Assembly: GCF_006740685.1 (NCBI RefSeq)
Contig: NZ_CP035425.1
Coordinates: 349,687-413,686, forward strand
Direction: 5' to 3'
Length of the DNA stretch: 64,000 nt
Source of the DNA: Candidatus Nitrosopumilus sp. SW
GTDB taxonomy: Archaea; Thermoproteota; Nitrososphaeria; Nitrososphaerales; Nitrosopumilaceae
The notes below the pieces were generated by a model that saw only the letters and a list, made by a program, of their open reading frames with translations, was not told the DNA's origin and did no database searches. Made by a program: the position numbers and the translations under genes. Positions within the stretch are counted from its first letter, which is position 1, and each line of letters begins with the position of its first letter. Shown piece after piece: positions 25,062 to 32,471 of the stretch.

Positions 25062-25369
25062 GAAACGACGAACGTTACGAGATTCAAAGGGCATTTGATT
25101 TACTTCCACATGTCATTGGTGCAAGTTGGGCTTCAGTTGAATTCAGAATGAAAGGTATCAAAAAACCTACAAGAGAAGAATTCCGTGAAAAAACTCTAGA
25201 GTACCTAAAGATGGTCGAACCAGTCTTTGAATCATATCCTAATGATGAGGAATTTGATGCAATTCGAAAATATATCGATTTTAGAAAAAATGAGGAATAT
25301 GAAAAGATAGTTTCAGGATTGAATAAAGAGATTGAGAAGAGATACGATAGATATGTCGATTATGGTTAA
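25058..25369 (+). CDS. Hypothetical protein coupled to hemB
   Basis: A 103-residue, highly charged helical protein that I do not recognise. It starts within the hemB stop (ATGA, 4-base overlap), so it is translationally coupled to the tetrapyrrole operon. Segments such as 'IQRAFDLLPHVIGASWASVEFRMKG' near the start and 'EIEKRYDRYVDYG' at the end have no known motif. A role linked to tetrapyrroles is only suggested by position. It overlaps the convergent HD gene by 4 bases. Confidence 0.75.
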   Translation: MRNDERYEIQRAFDLLPHVIGASWASVEFRMKGIKKPTREEFREKTLEYLKMVEPVFESYPNDEEFDAIRKYIDFRKNEEYEKIVSGLNKEIEKRYDRYVDYG

Positions 25370-25986
25370 ACTTCTTGTTTTAGTTGTTTAAGATAGTCTT
25401 TTAGAATTCTTGTTCTTCTTTTTGCCTCAATCTTTCCAGATTTTGTATTCATGAGAGATTCTAGTTTAAGCAGTTTCTGAAAGAAATGGTCCACAGTCCA
25501 TGTGTTGTCATCAGGACTTCTTTTTTTACAAAATGGGTCATTGATGTTGTAAAAAGGTCTCTTTAAAGAGCCACCTGTAGCAAAAACCCGAGCAATACCA
25601 ATTGCGCCTAAGGCATCTAATCTATCTGAATCTTGGAGAATTTTTCCTTCAATAGTTTCAGGGGTTTTCTTTTGAGAGAAACTATGATCACGAATAGCAT
25701 CTGAAATTATTGTAATTTCATTTTCATCAAAGTCATATTTTTTTAGGATTTGTTTTGACTTTTTTGCACTCTCAATTGAAGACATTTTTGAGCGCTTATC
25801 AGATTTCGGATAAGAGATAATATCATGTAATAATACAGCACTTAAAACTAATTTCTCATTTGCGTTTTCTTTTTTGCAGATTTTTTGTGCAGTTTTGTAT
25901 ACTCTCATAATATGCTCAAAGTCATGAGCAGGATCATTTACCATAATTTTTTTTATATCTTGTTTAAGTAATTCAAGAACGTTCAT
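25366..25986 (-). CDS. HD-domain phosphohydrolase
   Basis: A 206-residue metal-dependent phosphohydrolase. Metal ligands are His25 in 'HDFEHIMRVY', His54-Asp55 in 'SAVLLHDII' and an Asp in 'ILQDSDRLDALGAIG', the HD pattern. 'RVFATGGSLKRPFY' is shared with the YedJ/YpgQ-like subgroup. Likely a nucleotide or pyrophosphate hydrolase; substrate unknown. It begins one base before the DedA-type gene ends, so the two are probably co-transcribed. Confidence 0.9.
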   Translation of the reverse strand: MNVLELLKQDIKKIMVNDPAHDFEHIMRVYKTAQKICKKENANEKLVLSAVLLHDIISYPKSDKRSKMSSIESAKKSKQILKKYDFDENEITIISDAIRDHSFSQKKTPETIEGKILQDSDRLDALGAIGIARVFATGGSLKRPFYNINDPFCKKRSPDDNTWTVDHFFQKLLKLESLMNTKSGKIEAKRRTRILKDYLKQLKQEV

Positions 25987-26607
25987 TTAGAATCTCCATA
26001 TTTTTGGTTTGACAAATTTAATTTTTCTCTGAGTAATTAATACTGTCCAATTAATAGATGCAAATAGAACAATGACTCCGATTCCCACACCATCAATTAA
26101 TAAAATTCCAGTTAAGCGATCCTCAAAGATTTCCAAGAAAGGTTGTAAAACAGCATTCCCAAAGTAAATCATTATGATGTATGAAATAGTTCTTCCAAAC
26201 CAAAATCCAACATAGATACCAATACTTTTTGCACGCATCAATCCATAAGTGATAAACAACATATTGCTTGGCAGAGGGGTTGCGCCAAAAAGAAATGATG
26301 CAAGCAAATAACCATATTTTTTGTGATTAAGATAATCACCAATTATGTCAAGATTTGATTTTTGTTCTTCCCCAACGAATTTTCTAAATAATCCACTAAT
26401 CTTTTTGAGAAAGAACCTACCAATAGTGGCACCCGTTGCGCCAACCATAGCAAGAAAAACTACATTCAAGCTAGGATCAAGAAGGTAAAATGAGGTCAAT
26501 ACAATCCAGCTTGGAGGCATTAAGATTGGAGATGCATTTACAAGAATTAATGCAAGAAAAATTCCAAGATATGATAATTCTCCAAAAATTTCAAAAATAT
26601 CTACCAT
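25987..26607 (-). CDS. DedA/VTT-domain membrane protein
   Basis: A 206-residue membrane protein with five or six helices. The VTT pattern is visible: 'GELSYLGIFLALILVNASPILMPPS' near the start, a GATGATIGRFF re-entrant-type segment, then 'FLFGATPLPSNMLFITYGLMR' and 'FWFGRTISYIIMIYFG'. DedA/VTT proteins are implicated in lipid flipping and membrane homeostasis. Directly upstream of, and coupled to, the HD hydrolase gene. Confidence 0.83.
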   Translation of the reverse strand: MVDIFEIFGELSYLGIFLALILVNASPILMPPSWIVLTSFYLLDPSLNVVFLAMVGATGATIGRFFLKKISGLFRKFVGEEQKSNLDIIGDYLNHKKYGYLLASFLFGATPLPSNMLFITYGLMRAKSIGIYVGFWFGRTISYIIMIYFGNAVLQPFLEIFEDRLTGILLIDGVGIGVIVLFASINWTVLITQRKIKFVKPKIWRF

Positions 26608-26762
26608 CTTTCAAAGAATATGCTAGTTTTTTTGCTTCTAAACCCTTGGATCAGTATGCAGTCACAAAAAAATTTCATTATGATCTAAAAAATTAAAAAA
26701 ATTACATGTTTTTCAAAACAATGATCAGGTATTGTAAAAAATTGGATCAATCATGCAATATC

Positions 26763-26770
26763 TTTATAAG
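26763..26770 (+). promoter_or_regulatory. TATA box of the small C2H2 zinc-finger gene
   Basis: 'tttataag' is centred about 27 bases before the ATG at 26793, so the transcript is predicted to be leaderless. Confidence 0.6.
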
Positions 26771-26776
26771 CAAATT

Positions 26777-26794
26777 ATGCCTATAGTTAGGCAT
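26777..26794 (+). promoter_or_regulatory. Perfect inverted repeat over the transcription start of the C2H2 gene
   Basis: ATGCCTA-tagt-TAGGCAT is an 18-base palindrome with 7-base arms placed between the TATA box and the ATG and overlapping the start codon. This is where an archaeal repressor would block initiation, so it is a candidate operator, perhaps for self-regulation by the zinc finger it precedes. Confidence 0.45.
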
Positions 26795-26915
26795 GTCCGA
26801 GATTGTTTGGAAGTGTTTTAGATGCAATCTATCTTTCAAGGACGAAGATGTGGCAGAAATGCACAAACAAATTTCAGAACATTCTGTAAGCAAAGTTAAA
26901 GCAATTGTAGCATAA
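26793..26915 (+). CDS. Single C2H2 zinc-finger microprotein (40 aa)
   Basis: A 40-residue frame with the classical C2H2 pattern: Cys8-x2-Cys11-x12-His24-x5-His30 ('WKCFRCNLSF ... MHKQISEHS'). Aromatic and hydrophobic residues (Phe15, Met23) stand where a finger core needs them. A clear TATA box and a palindromic operator-like sequence precede it. It is too short for usual gene callers. It may bind DNA or RNA, or act as a protein-interaction module; target unknown. Confidence 0.75.
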   Translation: MSEIVWKCFRCNLSFKDEDVAEMHKQISEHSVSKVKAIVA

Positions 26916-26948
26916 TTTCAAAAATTTACAATTTTGTAGAAAATATAG

Positions 26949-27050
26949 TGCAGAGAGTGGGATTTGAACCCACGAACTCCTAAAAGAAGGGATTTCCTAT
27001 TTTGGAAGATCTTGAGTCCCTCTCGGTTGACCGGGCTTCGATATCTCTGC
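26949..27050 (-). tRNA. tRNA-Leu (CAA) with a 17-base intron
   Basis: On the minus strand, acceptor GCAGAGA pairs with TCTCTGC (26950-26956). The anticodon stem AGGGA/TCCCT encloses C-T-CAA-G and A. Anticodon CAA is at 27014-27012. The 17-base intron 26994-27010 lies between positions 37 and 38 and can fold as TTCC/GGAA. A long variable arm (cttc/ggag) marks a class II Leu tRNA, and T arm GTGGG/CCCAC encloses TTCAAAT. Discriminator A at 26949; CCA is not encoded. Confidence 0.94.
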
Positions 27051-27171
27051 AATGAGAATGGACAAAGAGCAGTATTTTTCGATTACTATTTTGACAGATT
27101 TGAAAAATGATCTATTAATTTGAAGAAATTTTAACAAAGCTTATAATCGTGCGCAGTAGACTCAAAAACAC

Positions 27172-27486
27172 ATGGCAGAATTCATACCAATTTCACAAGT
27201 AAAAAAAATGCGAAGTGGAATAAATGCTAAGGCAGAAGTAAAAAGCAAAGGAGATCCAAGAACTGTTAATCTAAAAAGTGGAGGAACAGTAGATGTCTGT
27301 GATGCTGTTATAGCTGATGGTGAAACTGAAGATGACCAAATGAAATTGACATTATGGGGAGATGACATCAAAGCAGTGAATGTTGGGGATGTTGTTGTAA
27401 TCACAAATGGATACACCAATGAATTCAAAGGTGAAGTCTCTTTAACAAAGGGCAAATTTGGTCAGATGGAAGTAAATCCTCAATAA
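27172..27486 (+). CDS. OB-fold single-stranded nucleic-acid-binding protein (RPA/SSB-like)
   Basis: A 104-residue single OB-fold: 'GINAKAEVKSKGDPRTVNLKSGGTVDVCDAVIAD' then 'MKLTLWGDDIKAVNVGDVVVITNGYTNEFKGEVSLT'. The 'LTLWGDDI..V..GDVV.I.NGY' pattern is that of archaeal RPA/SSB OB domains. No zinc finger or acidic tail is present, so it is a minimal version. A TATA-like 'gcttataat' lies about 30 bases before its ATG. A role in DNA replication or repair is inferred. Confidence 0.87.
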   Translation: MAEFIPISQVKKMRSGINAKAEVKSKGDPRTVNLKSGGTVDVCDAVIADGETEDDQMKLTLWGDDIKAVNVGDVVVITNGYTNEFKGEVSLTKGKFGQMEVNPQ

Positions 27487-28088
27487 TTTCTTTTATTATC
27501 ATAATTATTTTTCAGATCAACTAGAATTACTATAATGCCAATTATCAAAACAATAACACCCAAAATTAACAAAAAACCAGACACCATCAAAGGTAGAACC
27601 ATATTCATAACAGGAGAATCAGGATTTGTAAAAGATTCAGAATTTTCTGGATCCTCAGAAAACATGACAATTACAGTGACATCATCAGTACCAAGATTTT
27701 GGATTTCAAGATTTAATGTGTCAGATTGAGATATTTCTAATACTTCAAAAAGAATGGGTTCATCTTGTACAAATGTTCCATAGTCATCACCAAAAATATT
27801 TGTGATTGTTATAGATAATTTATCCCCAGCCTGATAATCAAGAATTTGAATACCCCACAAAATAGGAATGTCAGAAGAATAAGTGGAGTAAGAAAAATAG
27901 GCTGAATCATCAGGCATGATTTGAATTTCATTAGAAATTTCATCAAACATACCTTCAAACAATGAAGATACAAACAAATCACCAGGACCAGTAACATTAG
28001 TTGGGATAGCAGACACAGCAATTGAAAGAGAAATAATTACCAAAACTATTCCAGAGACGGCAATTACAGGTCCATGTTTTTTCATCAC
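27480..28088 (-). CDS. Hypothetical membrane-anchored protein with an extracytoplasmic domain
   Basis: A 202-residue protein. An N-terminal helix (about residues 8-28, 'VIAVSGIVLVIISLSIAVSAI') and a C-terminal helix (about 167-193) flank a soluble beta-rich domain with many Asp/Ser/Tyr residues. That domain probably lies outside the membrane. No family is recognised. The last 7 bases overlap the OB-fold gene, convergent. Confidence 0.75.
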   Translation of the reverse strand: MMKKHGPVIAVSGIVLVIISLSIAVSAIPTNVTGPGDLFVSSLFEGMFDEISNEIQIMPDDSAYFSYSTYSSDIPILWGIQILDYQAGDKLSITITNIFGDDYGTFVQDEPILFEVLEISQSDTLNLEIQNLGTDDVTVIVMFSEDPENSESFTNPDSPVMNMVLPLMVSGFLLILGVIVLIIGIIVILVDLKNNYDNKRNY

Positions 28089-28147
28089 TGAAATTCAGAT
28101 AAAACCTGCTTTAATATCATAGGAAATTAAACGAAGAAATATTTTTT

Positions 28148-29251
28148 CTAACGTTTTCGTTTCTTTTTAGCTGCAGTTTTTCTTGCTGGTTTCTTTTTAG
28201 CTGCAGTTTTTCTTGCTGGTTTCTTTTTAGCTGCAGTTTTTCTTGCTGGTTTCTTTTTAGCTGCAGTTTTTCTTGCTGGTTTCTTTTTAGCTGCAGTTTT
28301 TCTTGCTGGTTTCTTTTTAGCTGCAGTTTTTCTTGCTGGTTTCTTTTTAGCTGCAGTTTTTCTTGCTGGTTTCTTTTTAGCTGCAGTTTTTCTTGCTGGT
28401 TTCTTTTTAGCTGCAGTTTTTCTTGCTGGTTTCTTTTTAGCTGCAGTTTTTCTTGCTGGTTTCTTTTTAGCTGCAGTTTTTCTTGCTGGTTTCTTTTTAG
28501 CTGCAGTTTTTCTTGCTGGTTTCTTTTTAGCTGCAGTTTTTCTTGCTGGTTTCTTTTTAGCTGCAGTTTTTCTTGCTGGTTTCTTTTTAGATGCAGTTTT
28601 TTTCTTATCTAGAATTTCTTTTAATTTTGAGGATGCTTTCTCTAATGCTTTCTTTGCAGATTCTTCAGATTTTTTTCTGATTTCCAATTCTTTAACAAAT
28701 TTTTCAGCTGCTTTCTTACTAGACATCATTGTCTCACGCAGAGAGGGTTTTGATTGAGATTGTTTTTGAATTTTAGTAGAAAGTTTTGATTGTATGCTAT
28801 CGAATTTGGCAACATCATCAGTGATTTTTTTTGCAGTTTTTTGTCTGCTTTTAATTTCAGAAGTTAACTCCTCAACACGGTCTGTTAGTGAGCGTAATCG
28901 AGATTCAGCAAGTTGTTTTTCTTCAGGATTTTCAGAAAATTCAATTTCCTGTTCAGTTTGCTCAATGGCTTCTTTTTCCCTAGTTAGACGCTCTTCAGCA
29001 GTCTGAATTAGTCTTTGGATACTTTCCAATTGGGAATTTTTTTGATTTAAAACGCTAGAAACATCTGAAGCATCTTCTTTCTCAGATTCTATTTTTCTGT
29101 CAATAGAGTTAAGACCTGATGAAGAACGTCTATGAGCTGAAAGAACTTCTTTGAGTTGTTTTTCTGCTTTTTTTCTTAGTTTAGTTGCTTCTTGTTGTTT
29201 TTTACGCAGTTGCAAAACTGTTTTTTCTAATGATGCCAATAATTCAAACAA
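28148..29251 (-). CDS. Coiled-coil protein with a histone-H1-like KKKPARKTAA repeat tail
   Basis: A 367-residue protein in two parts. Residues 1-215 are a long Glu/Lys/Gln-rich coiled coil resembling SMC-type arms. Residues about 220-367 are 14 in-frame copies of the decapeptide AKKKPARKTA plus a degenerate copy, ending KKKRKR. The tail resembles eukaryotic H1 and bacterial HctB/AlgP-type tails that bind DNA non-specifically. There is no membrane segment. Chromatin binding or RNA binding is an inference from composition. Thaumarchaea have few other basic-tail proteins, which makes this one notable. Confidence 0.85.
   Translation of the reverse strand: MFELLASLEKTVLQLRKKQQEATKLRKKAEKQLKEVLSAHRRSSSGLNSIDRKIESEKEDASDVSSVLNQKNSQLESIQRLIQTAEERLTREKEAIEQTEQEIEFSENPEEKQLAESRLRSLTDRVEELTSEIKSRQKTAKKITDDVAKFDSIQSKLSTKIQKQSQSKPSLRETMMSSKKAAEKFVKELEIRKKSEESAKKALEKASSKLKEILDKKKTASKKKPARKTAAKKKPARKTAAKKKPARKTAAKKKPARKTAAKKKPARKTAAKKKPARKTAAKKKPARKTAAKKKPARKTAAKKKPARKTAAKKKPARKTAAKKKPARKTAAKKKPARKTAAKKKPARKTAAKKKPARKTAAKKKRKR
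28171..28590 (-). repeat. Fourteen perfect 30-base tandem repeats
   Basis: The unit begins 'ctgcagtttttcttgctggt' on the plus strand and repeats every 30 bases with no visible substitution across 14 copies (420 bases); the next copy at 28591 diverges. Each unit encodes ten residues. Perfect identity, including third positions, points to recent slippage or gene conversion. Confidence 0.97.
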
Positions 29252-29375
29252 ACCAAAAGAGTCGATTAAGTTGTTAATATAATCATGATTTGACTTACCA
29301 GTTAAGAAAATTAACTAATAATGATCGCAAATATCATTTTTTAAAAAATATTAGTCAAGATATCTGACTATTACT

Positions 29376-29687
29376 ATGGATTTTCATCCAAAAGACTTGC
29401 CAGTAACAAAAACATATGATCTCAAAGACGAAAAAGATGCATCAAATGCGGTTGAAGACATGGTGAGTGTTGGATTTCAAGGTAAAAAAGAAGGATTTCG
29501 AGTTTTAATGCCAAAAGAATCCAAACTTGCAAAAAGAATCGGATATACAGTAACCACTGGAGTCACTCATGGATTAAGACAAAAAAATGAAATTCGAGAT
29601 ATCAGATATTGGACATATCATCATGATGATGAACATTATGCAATAGTTTTGATTAGTAATTCAGCATTAACAGAGTTAGGTTTTTGA
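29376..29687 (+). CDS. Hypothetical protein, 103 aa
   Basis: An unrecognised soluble protein: 'DLKDEKDASNAVEDMVSVGFQGKKEGFRVLMPKES' then 'TVTTGVTHGLRQKNEIRDIRYWTYHHDDEHYAIVLIS'. The His/Asp/Glu-rich 'YHHDDEHY' (about residues 81-88) could bind metal. It is divergent from the coiled-coil/H1-tail gene and shares a 124-base intergenic region with it. It overlaps the convergent PAP2 gene by 12 bases. Confidence 0.75.
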   Translation: MDFHPKDLPVTKTYDLKDEKDASNAVEDMVSVGFQGKKEGFRVLMPKESKLAKRIGYTVTTGVTHGLRQKNEIRDIRYWTYHHDDEHYAIVLISNSALTELGF

Positions 29688-30344
29688 TTTGTCAAAAATT
29701 TTGTATAGTTTTGTTCTATTTGCCATAACGCCGGCAAGCATGATTCCAATAACTGTTCCACCTATCACATCCATCGGATAATGCTGTAAAACATAGATTC
29801 GACTCAAAGAGATCATTACAGGATATAAGAACAGTAAATACGCACCCCTGGGGAATCGTTCAGATAATGCATACCCCAAGATAATTCCAAATATCATAGC
29901 TCTGGCAGCATGCCCAGATGGGTAAGAGGCATCAAATCCACCCTCACAGAAGAGGGCAAAAGTGTCACGACTGATTTCTACAGGGAACTCTACACCCTCA
30001 TAATCAAAATCAGGTCTATCACGATCAATTCCACATTTTATGTATCCAGTAAGGAGAGTAGACAATACAATCAATATCATCAGGGTAATTCCTATCCTTC
30101 TGGTTTTTGGAATAATTAACATCACAATTCCAAAGACCAACATGTTAAAAACATCGCCACTTTCTGTAACATACTGCATTATGATGTCAAGTGTAGGATT
30201 TCCAACATTTTGAGAGAAAAACGAAACTATACTTTGATCAAAACTTTCAGTAATTCCAGAGTACACTAATCCAGTTAAAATCAAAAATAAAATTGTCAGC
30301 AATACAAATGAACGAGACCTAATATCAAAAAGCCAGTTTTGCAA
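29676..30344 (-). CDS. PAP2-family membrane phosphatase
   Basis: A 222-residue integral membrane phosphatase of the PAP2 superfamily (lipid phosphate or polyprenyl-pyrophosphate phosphatase). Its three motifs are 'KCGIDRDRP' (KxxxxxxRP), 'YPSGHAARA' (PSGH) and 'SRIYVLQHYPMDVIGG' (SRxxxxxHxxxD). Five or six membrane helices carry them. In archaea such enzymes often recycle polyprenyl carriers or dephosphorylate lipids; substrate unknown. Confidence 0.9.
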   Translation of the reverse strand: MQNWLFDIRSRSFVLLTILFLILTGLVYSGITESFDQSIVSFFSQNVGNPTLDIIMQYVTESGDVFNMLVFGIVMLIIPKTRRIGITLMILIVLSTLLTGYIKCGIDRDRPDFDYEGVEFPVEISRDTFALFCEGGFDASYPSGHAARAMIFGIILGYALSERFPRGAYLLFLYPVMISLSRIYVLQHYPMDVIGGTVIGIMLAGVMANRTKLYKIFDKSKT

Positions 30345-30480
30345 TCAATCAAACTCCATATACGCATCTTTTAATTTTTGTCAATAGATAAGTTTTGGAA
30401 ATCATTATTTTTGAAAATAAAGTTTACAGAATAATTCTGATCGGCTCAAAGAATTTAACCAAGTGCATAATAGAAAAGTC

Positions 30481-31689
30481 GTGAAGGTACTCACACTTGA
30501 TGATTTTGACTTAAAAGGTAAGACCATTTTTTTGAGAGTGGACATGAACTGTCCAATAGACCCAGAAACTATGGAAATTTCAGGTACCAAAAGAATTGAA
30601 GAAGCCATAGAAACACTACAATCACTAAAAGAAGCCAAAGTAGTTGTTGCATCACACCAAGGAAGAGTTGGGAATAATGATTATACTGGAATGGACAAAC
30701 ATGCAAAAGTTCTTGAAAAATTAATGAATAGAGAAATAAAATATGTTGAAGACGTTATTGGTGAAGCTGCACAAAATGCAATTAAAAATTTAGAGAATGG
30801 AGACATTCTACTTTTGGATAATCTGAGATTATGTGCTGAAGAAAATTATGAATTTACTCCAGAGAATGCAGCAAAAACAATCATGGTAACTAGATTAGCA
30901 AAACTATTTGATCTCTGTGTGTTGGATTCATTTCCTAGTGCACACAGATCACATCCGTCAATTGTCGGATTTCCACAAGTATTACCTGCATGTGCAGGAA
31001 GAATAGTTGAAAGAGAAGTTAGAAATCTTGATGAAATCATGACTGTTGCAAAGGCTCCTCATGTCATAGTTTTAGGAGGATCTAAAGTTCCAGATAGGCT
31101 TGAGGCAATCAAATTACTTATTCAAAACGGCAGAGCAGATCATGTCTTACTAACAGGATTGATTGGAAATGTATTCATGCGTGCACAAGCCAGGATCAAA
31201 TCATCACTTGGAATTAAAAGAGAAGAAGAAGTCGTTGCAAAAGCCCACACATTGATAGGAGAGTATCCAGACGTCTTTGCAACACCAGTAGACATTGCAA
31301 TTGACAAAGATGGTGAAAGAGTAGAGATGGATGTAAGAGAGATGGGCAAAGGTGATAAGATTTTTGATTTAGGTCCAAAAACTGTAGAATATTATTCAAA
31401 ATTAATTGCAGGTGCAGGAACAGTATTCATTAGTGGTCCAGCAGGATTTTTTGAAAAAGAAAATTTTAGTTTTGGAACGAAAGCATTACTAACTGCAGTA
31501 GCAAATTCAATGGCAACAACAATTGTTAGTGGAGGTCACTTAACAACAGCATTGAAACAACAAGGATTAGCAGATAAAATTAATCACATTAGTACTGCAG
31601 GAGGAGCACTTGTTCTATATCTCACGGGAGAGAAATTACCAATGATAAAAGCATTAGAAGATGCTAGAGTAAAACACCAATCTAAATAG
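30481..31689 (+). CDS. pgk: 3-phosphoglycerate kinase
   Basis: A 402-residue archaeal PGK transferring phosphate between 1,3-bisphosphoglycerate and ADP. 'KTIFLRVDMNCPID', 'VVASHQGRVG', 'LLDNLRLCAEENYEF' and 'DSFPSAHRSHPSIVGFP' are the substrate motifs; 'FISGPAGFFE' and 'SGGHLTTAL' belong to the nucleotide domain. GTG 30481 is chosen because a TATA-like 'gaatttaacc' lies about 27 bases upstream; another GTG at 30463 would add six residues. With apgM it supports gluconeogenesis. Confidence 0.95.
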   Translation: MKVLTLDDFDLKGKTIFLRVDMNCPIDPETMEISGTKRIEEAIETLQSLKEAKVVVASHQGRVGNNDYTGMDKHAKVLEKLMNREIKYVEDVIGEAAQNAIKNLENGDILLLDNLRLCAEENYEFTPENAAKTIMVTRLAKLFDLCVLDSFPSAHRSHPSIVGFPQVLPACAGRIVEREVRNLDEIMTVAKAPHVIVLGGSKVPDRLEAIKLLIQNGRADHVLLTGLIGNVFMRAQARIKSSLGIKREEEVVAKAHTLIGEYPDVFATPVDIAIDKDGERVEMDVREMGKGDKIFDLGPKTVEYYSKLIAGAGTVFISGPAGFFEKENFSFGTKALLTAVANSMATTIVSGGHLTTALKQQGLADKINHISTAGGALVLYLTGEKLPMIKALEDARVKHQSK

Positions 31690-32026
31690 TAGATTTACAC
31701 GAAGAGTTTGGACAAACTCGTTCTTCAGATTTTCCAAGAAAGACGTCCTGATCACAAGCATTGCAATGTAATTTTTCAACGGTATCAAATAGTTTCAGAT
31801 GAATGGTAGTAAAATTCTGAGCAACATTTCTTGCAAGACCAGAATCACAAAGATCATTGACAAAAGTTTCGATATCATCAATTATCCATGAAGGATCAAT
31901 GTCACCATTTGCTTTGAGAATTTCAAATATGGAGTCATTTGTAAAAATAGTATCAATTTCATTGAATTTCTCAAATATTATTTTCCTTATTTGAATTTCA
32001 ATTGGAGTTGTAGGCGTAAAACTCAT
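31682..32026 (-). CDS. Hypothetical protein with C-terminal zinc ribbon, in suf operon
   Basis: A 114-residue protein. A helical N-terminal domain (about 1-80; 'EIQIRKIIFEKFNEIDTIFTND') precedes a zinc ribbon 'CNACDQDVFLGKSEERVCPNSSC' (about 88-110). It begins 1 base after sufU and is the last gene of the suf operon. It might be a regulator or an Fe-S delivery partner; neither is demonstrated. It overlaps pgk by 8 bases, convergent. Confidence 0.8.
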   Translation of the reverse strand: MSFTPTTPIEIQIRKIIFEKFNEIDTIFTNDSIFEILKANGDIDPSWIIDDIETFVNDLCDSGLARNVAQNFTTIHLKLFDTVEKLHCNACDQDVFLGKSEERVCPNSSCKSTI

Positions 32027-32027
32027 A

Positions 32028-32471
32028 CTAGTACAGGTTTGCTGCCTCTTCTTTTAATTTATCTACATCTTCTGAATTTTCAAGATGTTTTCCAATGTAG
32101 GTATAAAGAGCAGATTTGAGTACCTTTAGAGAAAGCAAAGCACATTTGATTCTAACTGCTTGCAAGTGTTCTAATCCCAATTCACTTAGGACATCATTTT
32201 TTTCAATATTTCTTACATCATCAAGACTTTTGCCTTTAGTGATTTCAGTCAAAACTGAAGAACATGCCATACAAATTGCGCATCCCTTACCATGAAATTT
32301 GATATCAGTCACTTTATTGTCGTCAATTTTCATATCAATGTCAATACTGTCACCACATAACGGATTTGAATCATGGAAGGTTACATCATGGTTTTCTATT
32401 TCACCATAATTTACAGGATTTCTTGAATAATCTACAATCATTTCATGGTAAATGTCAGCATTACTACTCAT
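32028..32471 (-). CDS. sufU: SufU/IscU-type Fe-S scaffold or sulfur-transfer protein
   Basis: A 147-residue SufU-like protein. The three conserved cysteines are in 'NPLCGDSIDID' (about residue 39), 'GKGCAICMACSSVL' (about 66) and 'RIKCALLSLKVL' (about 111), with the Asp of NPxCGD intact. It accepts sulfur from SufS and passes it to the SufBCD scaffold. Its start overlaps the sufS stop by 4 bases (ATGA type). An additional Cys within 'CMAC' is unusual against the common 'GCAISxAS'. Confidence 0.92.
   Translation of the reverse strand: MSSNADIYHEMIVDYSRNPVNYGEIENHDVTFHDSNPLCGDSIDIDMKIDDNKVTDIKFHGKGCAICMACSSVLTEITKGKSLDDVRNIEKNDVLSELGLEHLQAVRIKCALLSLKVLKSALYTYIGKHLENSEDVDKLKEEAANLY

Noticed and set aside
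28171-28590. The 30-base repeat array as a CRISPR
   Set aside because: The units are contiguous without spacers, in frame, and encode a repeated peptide.
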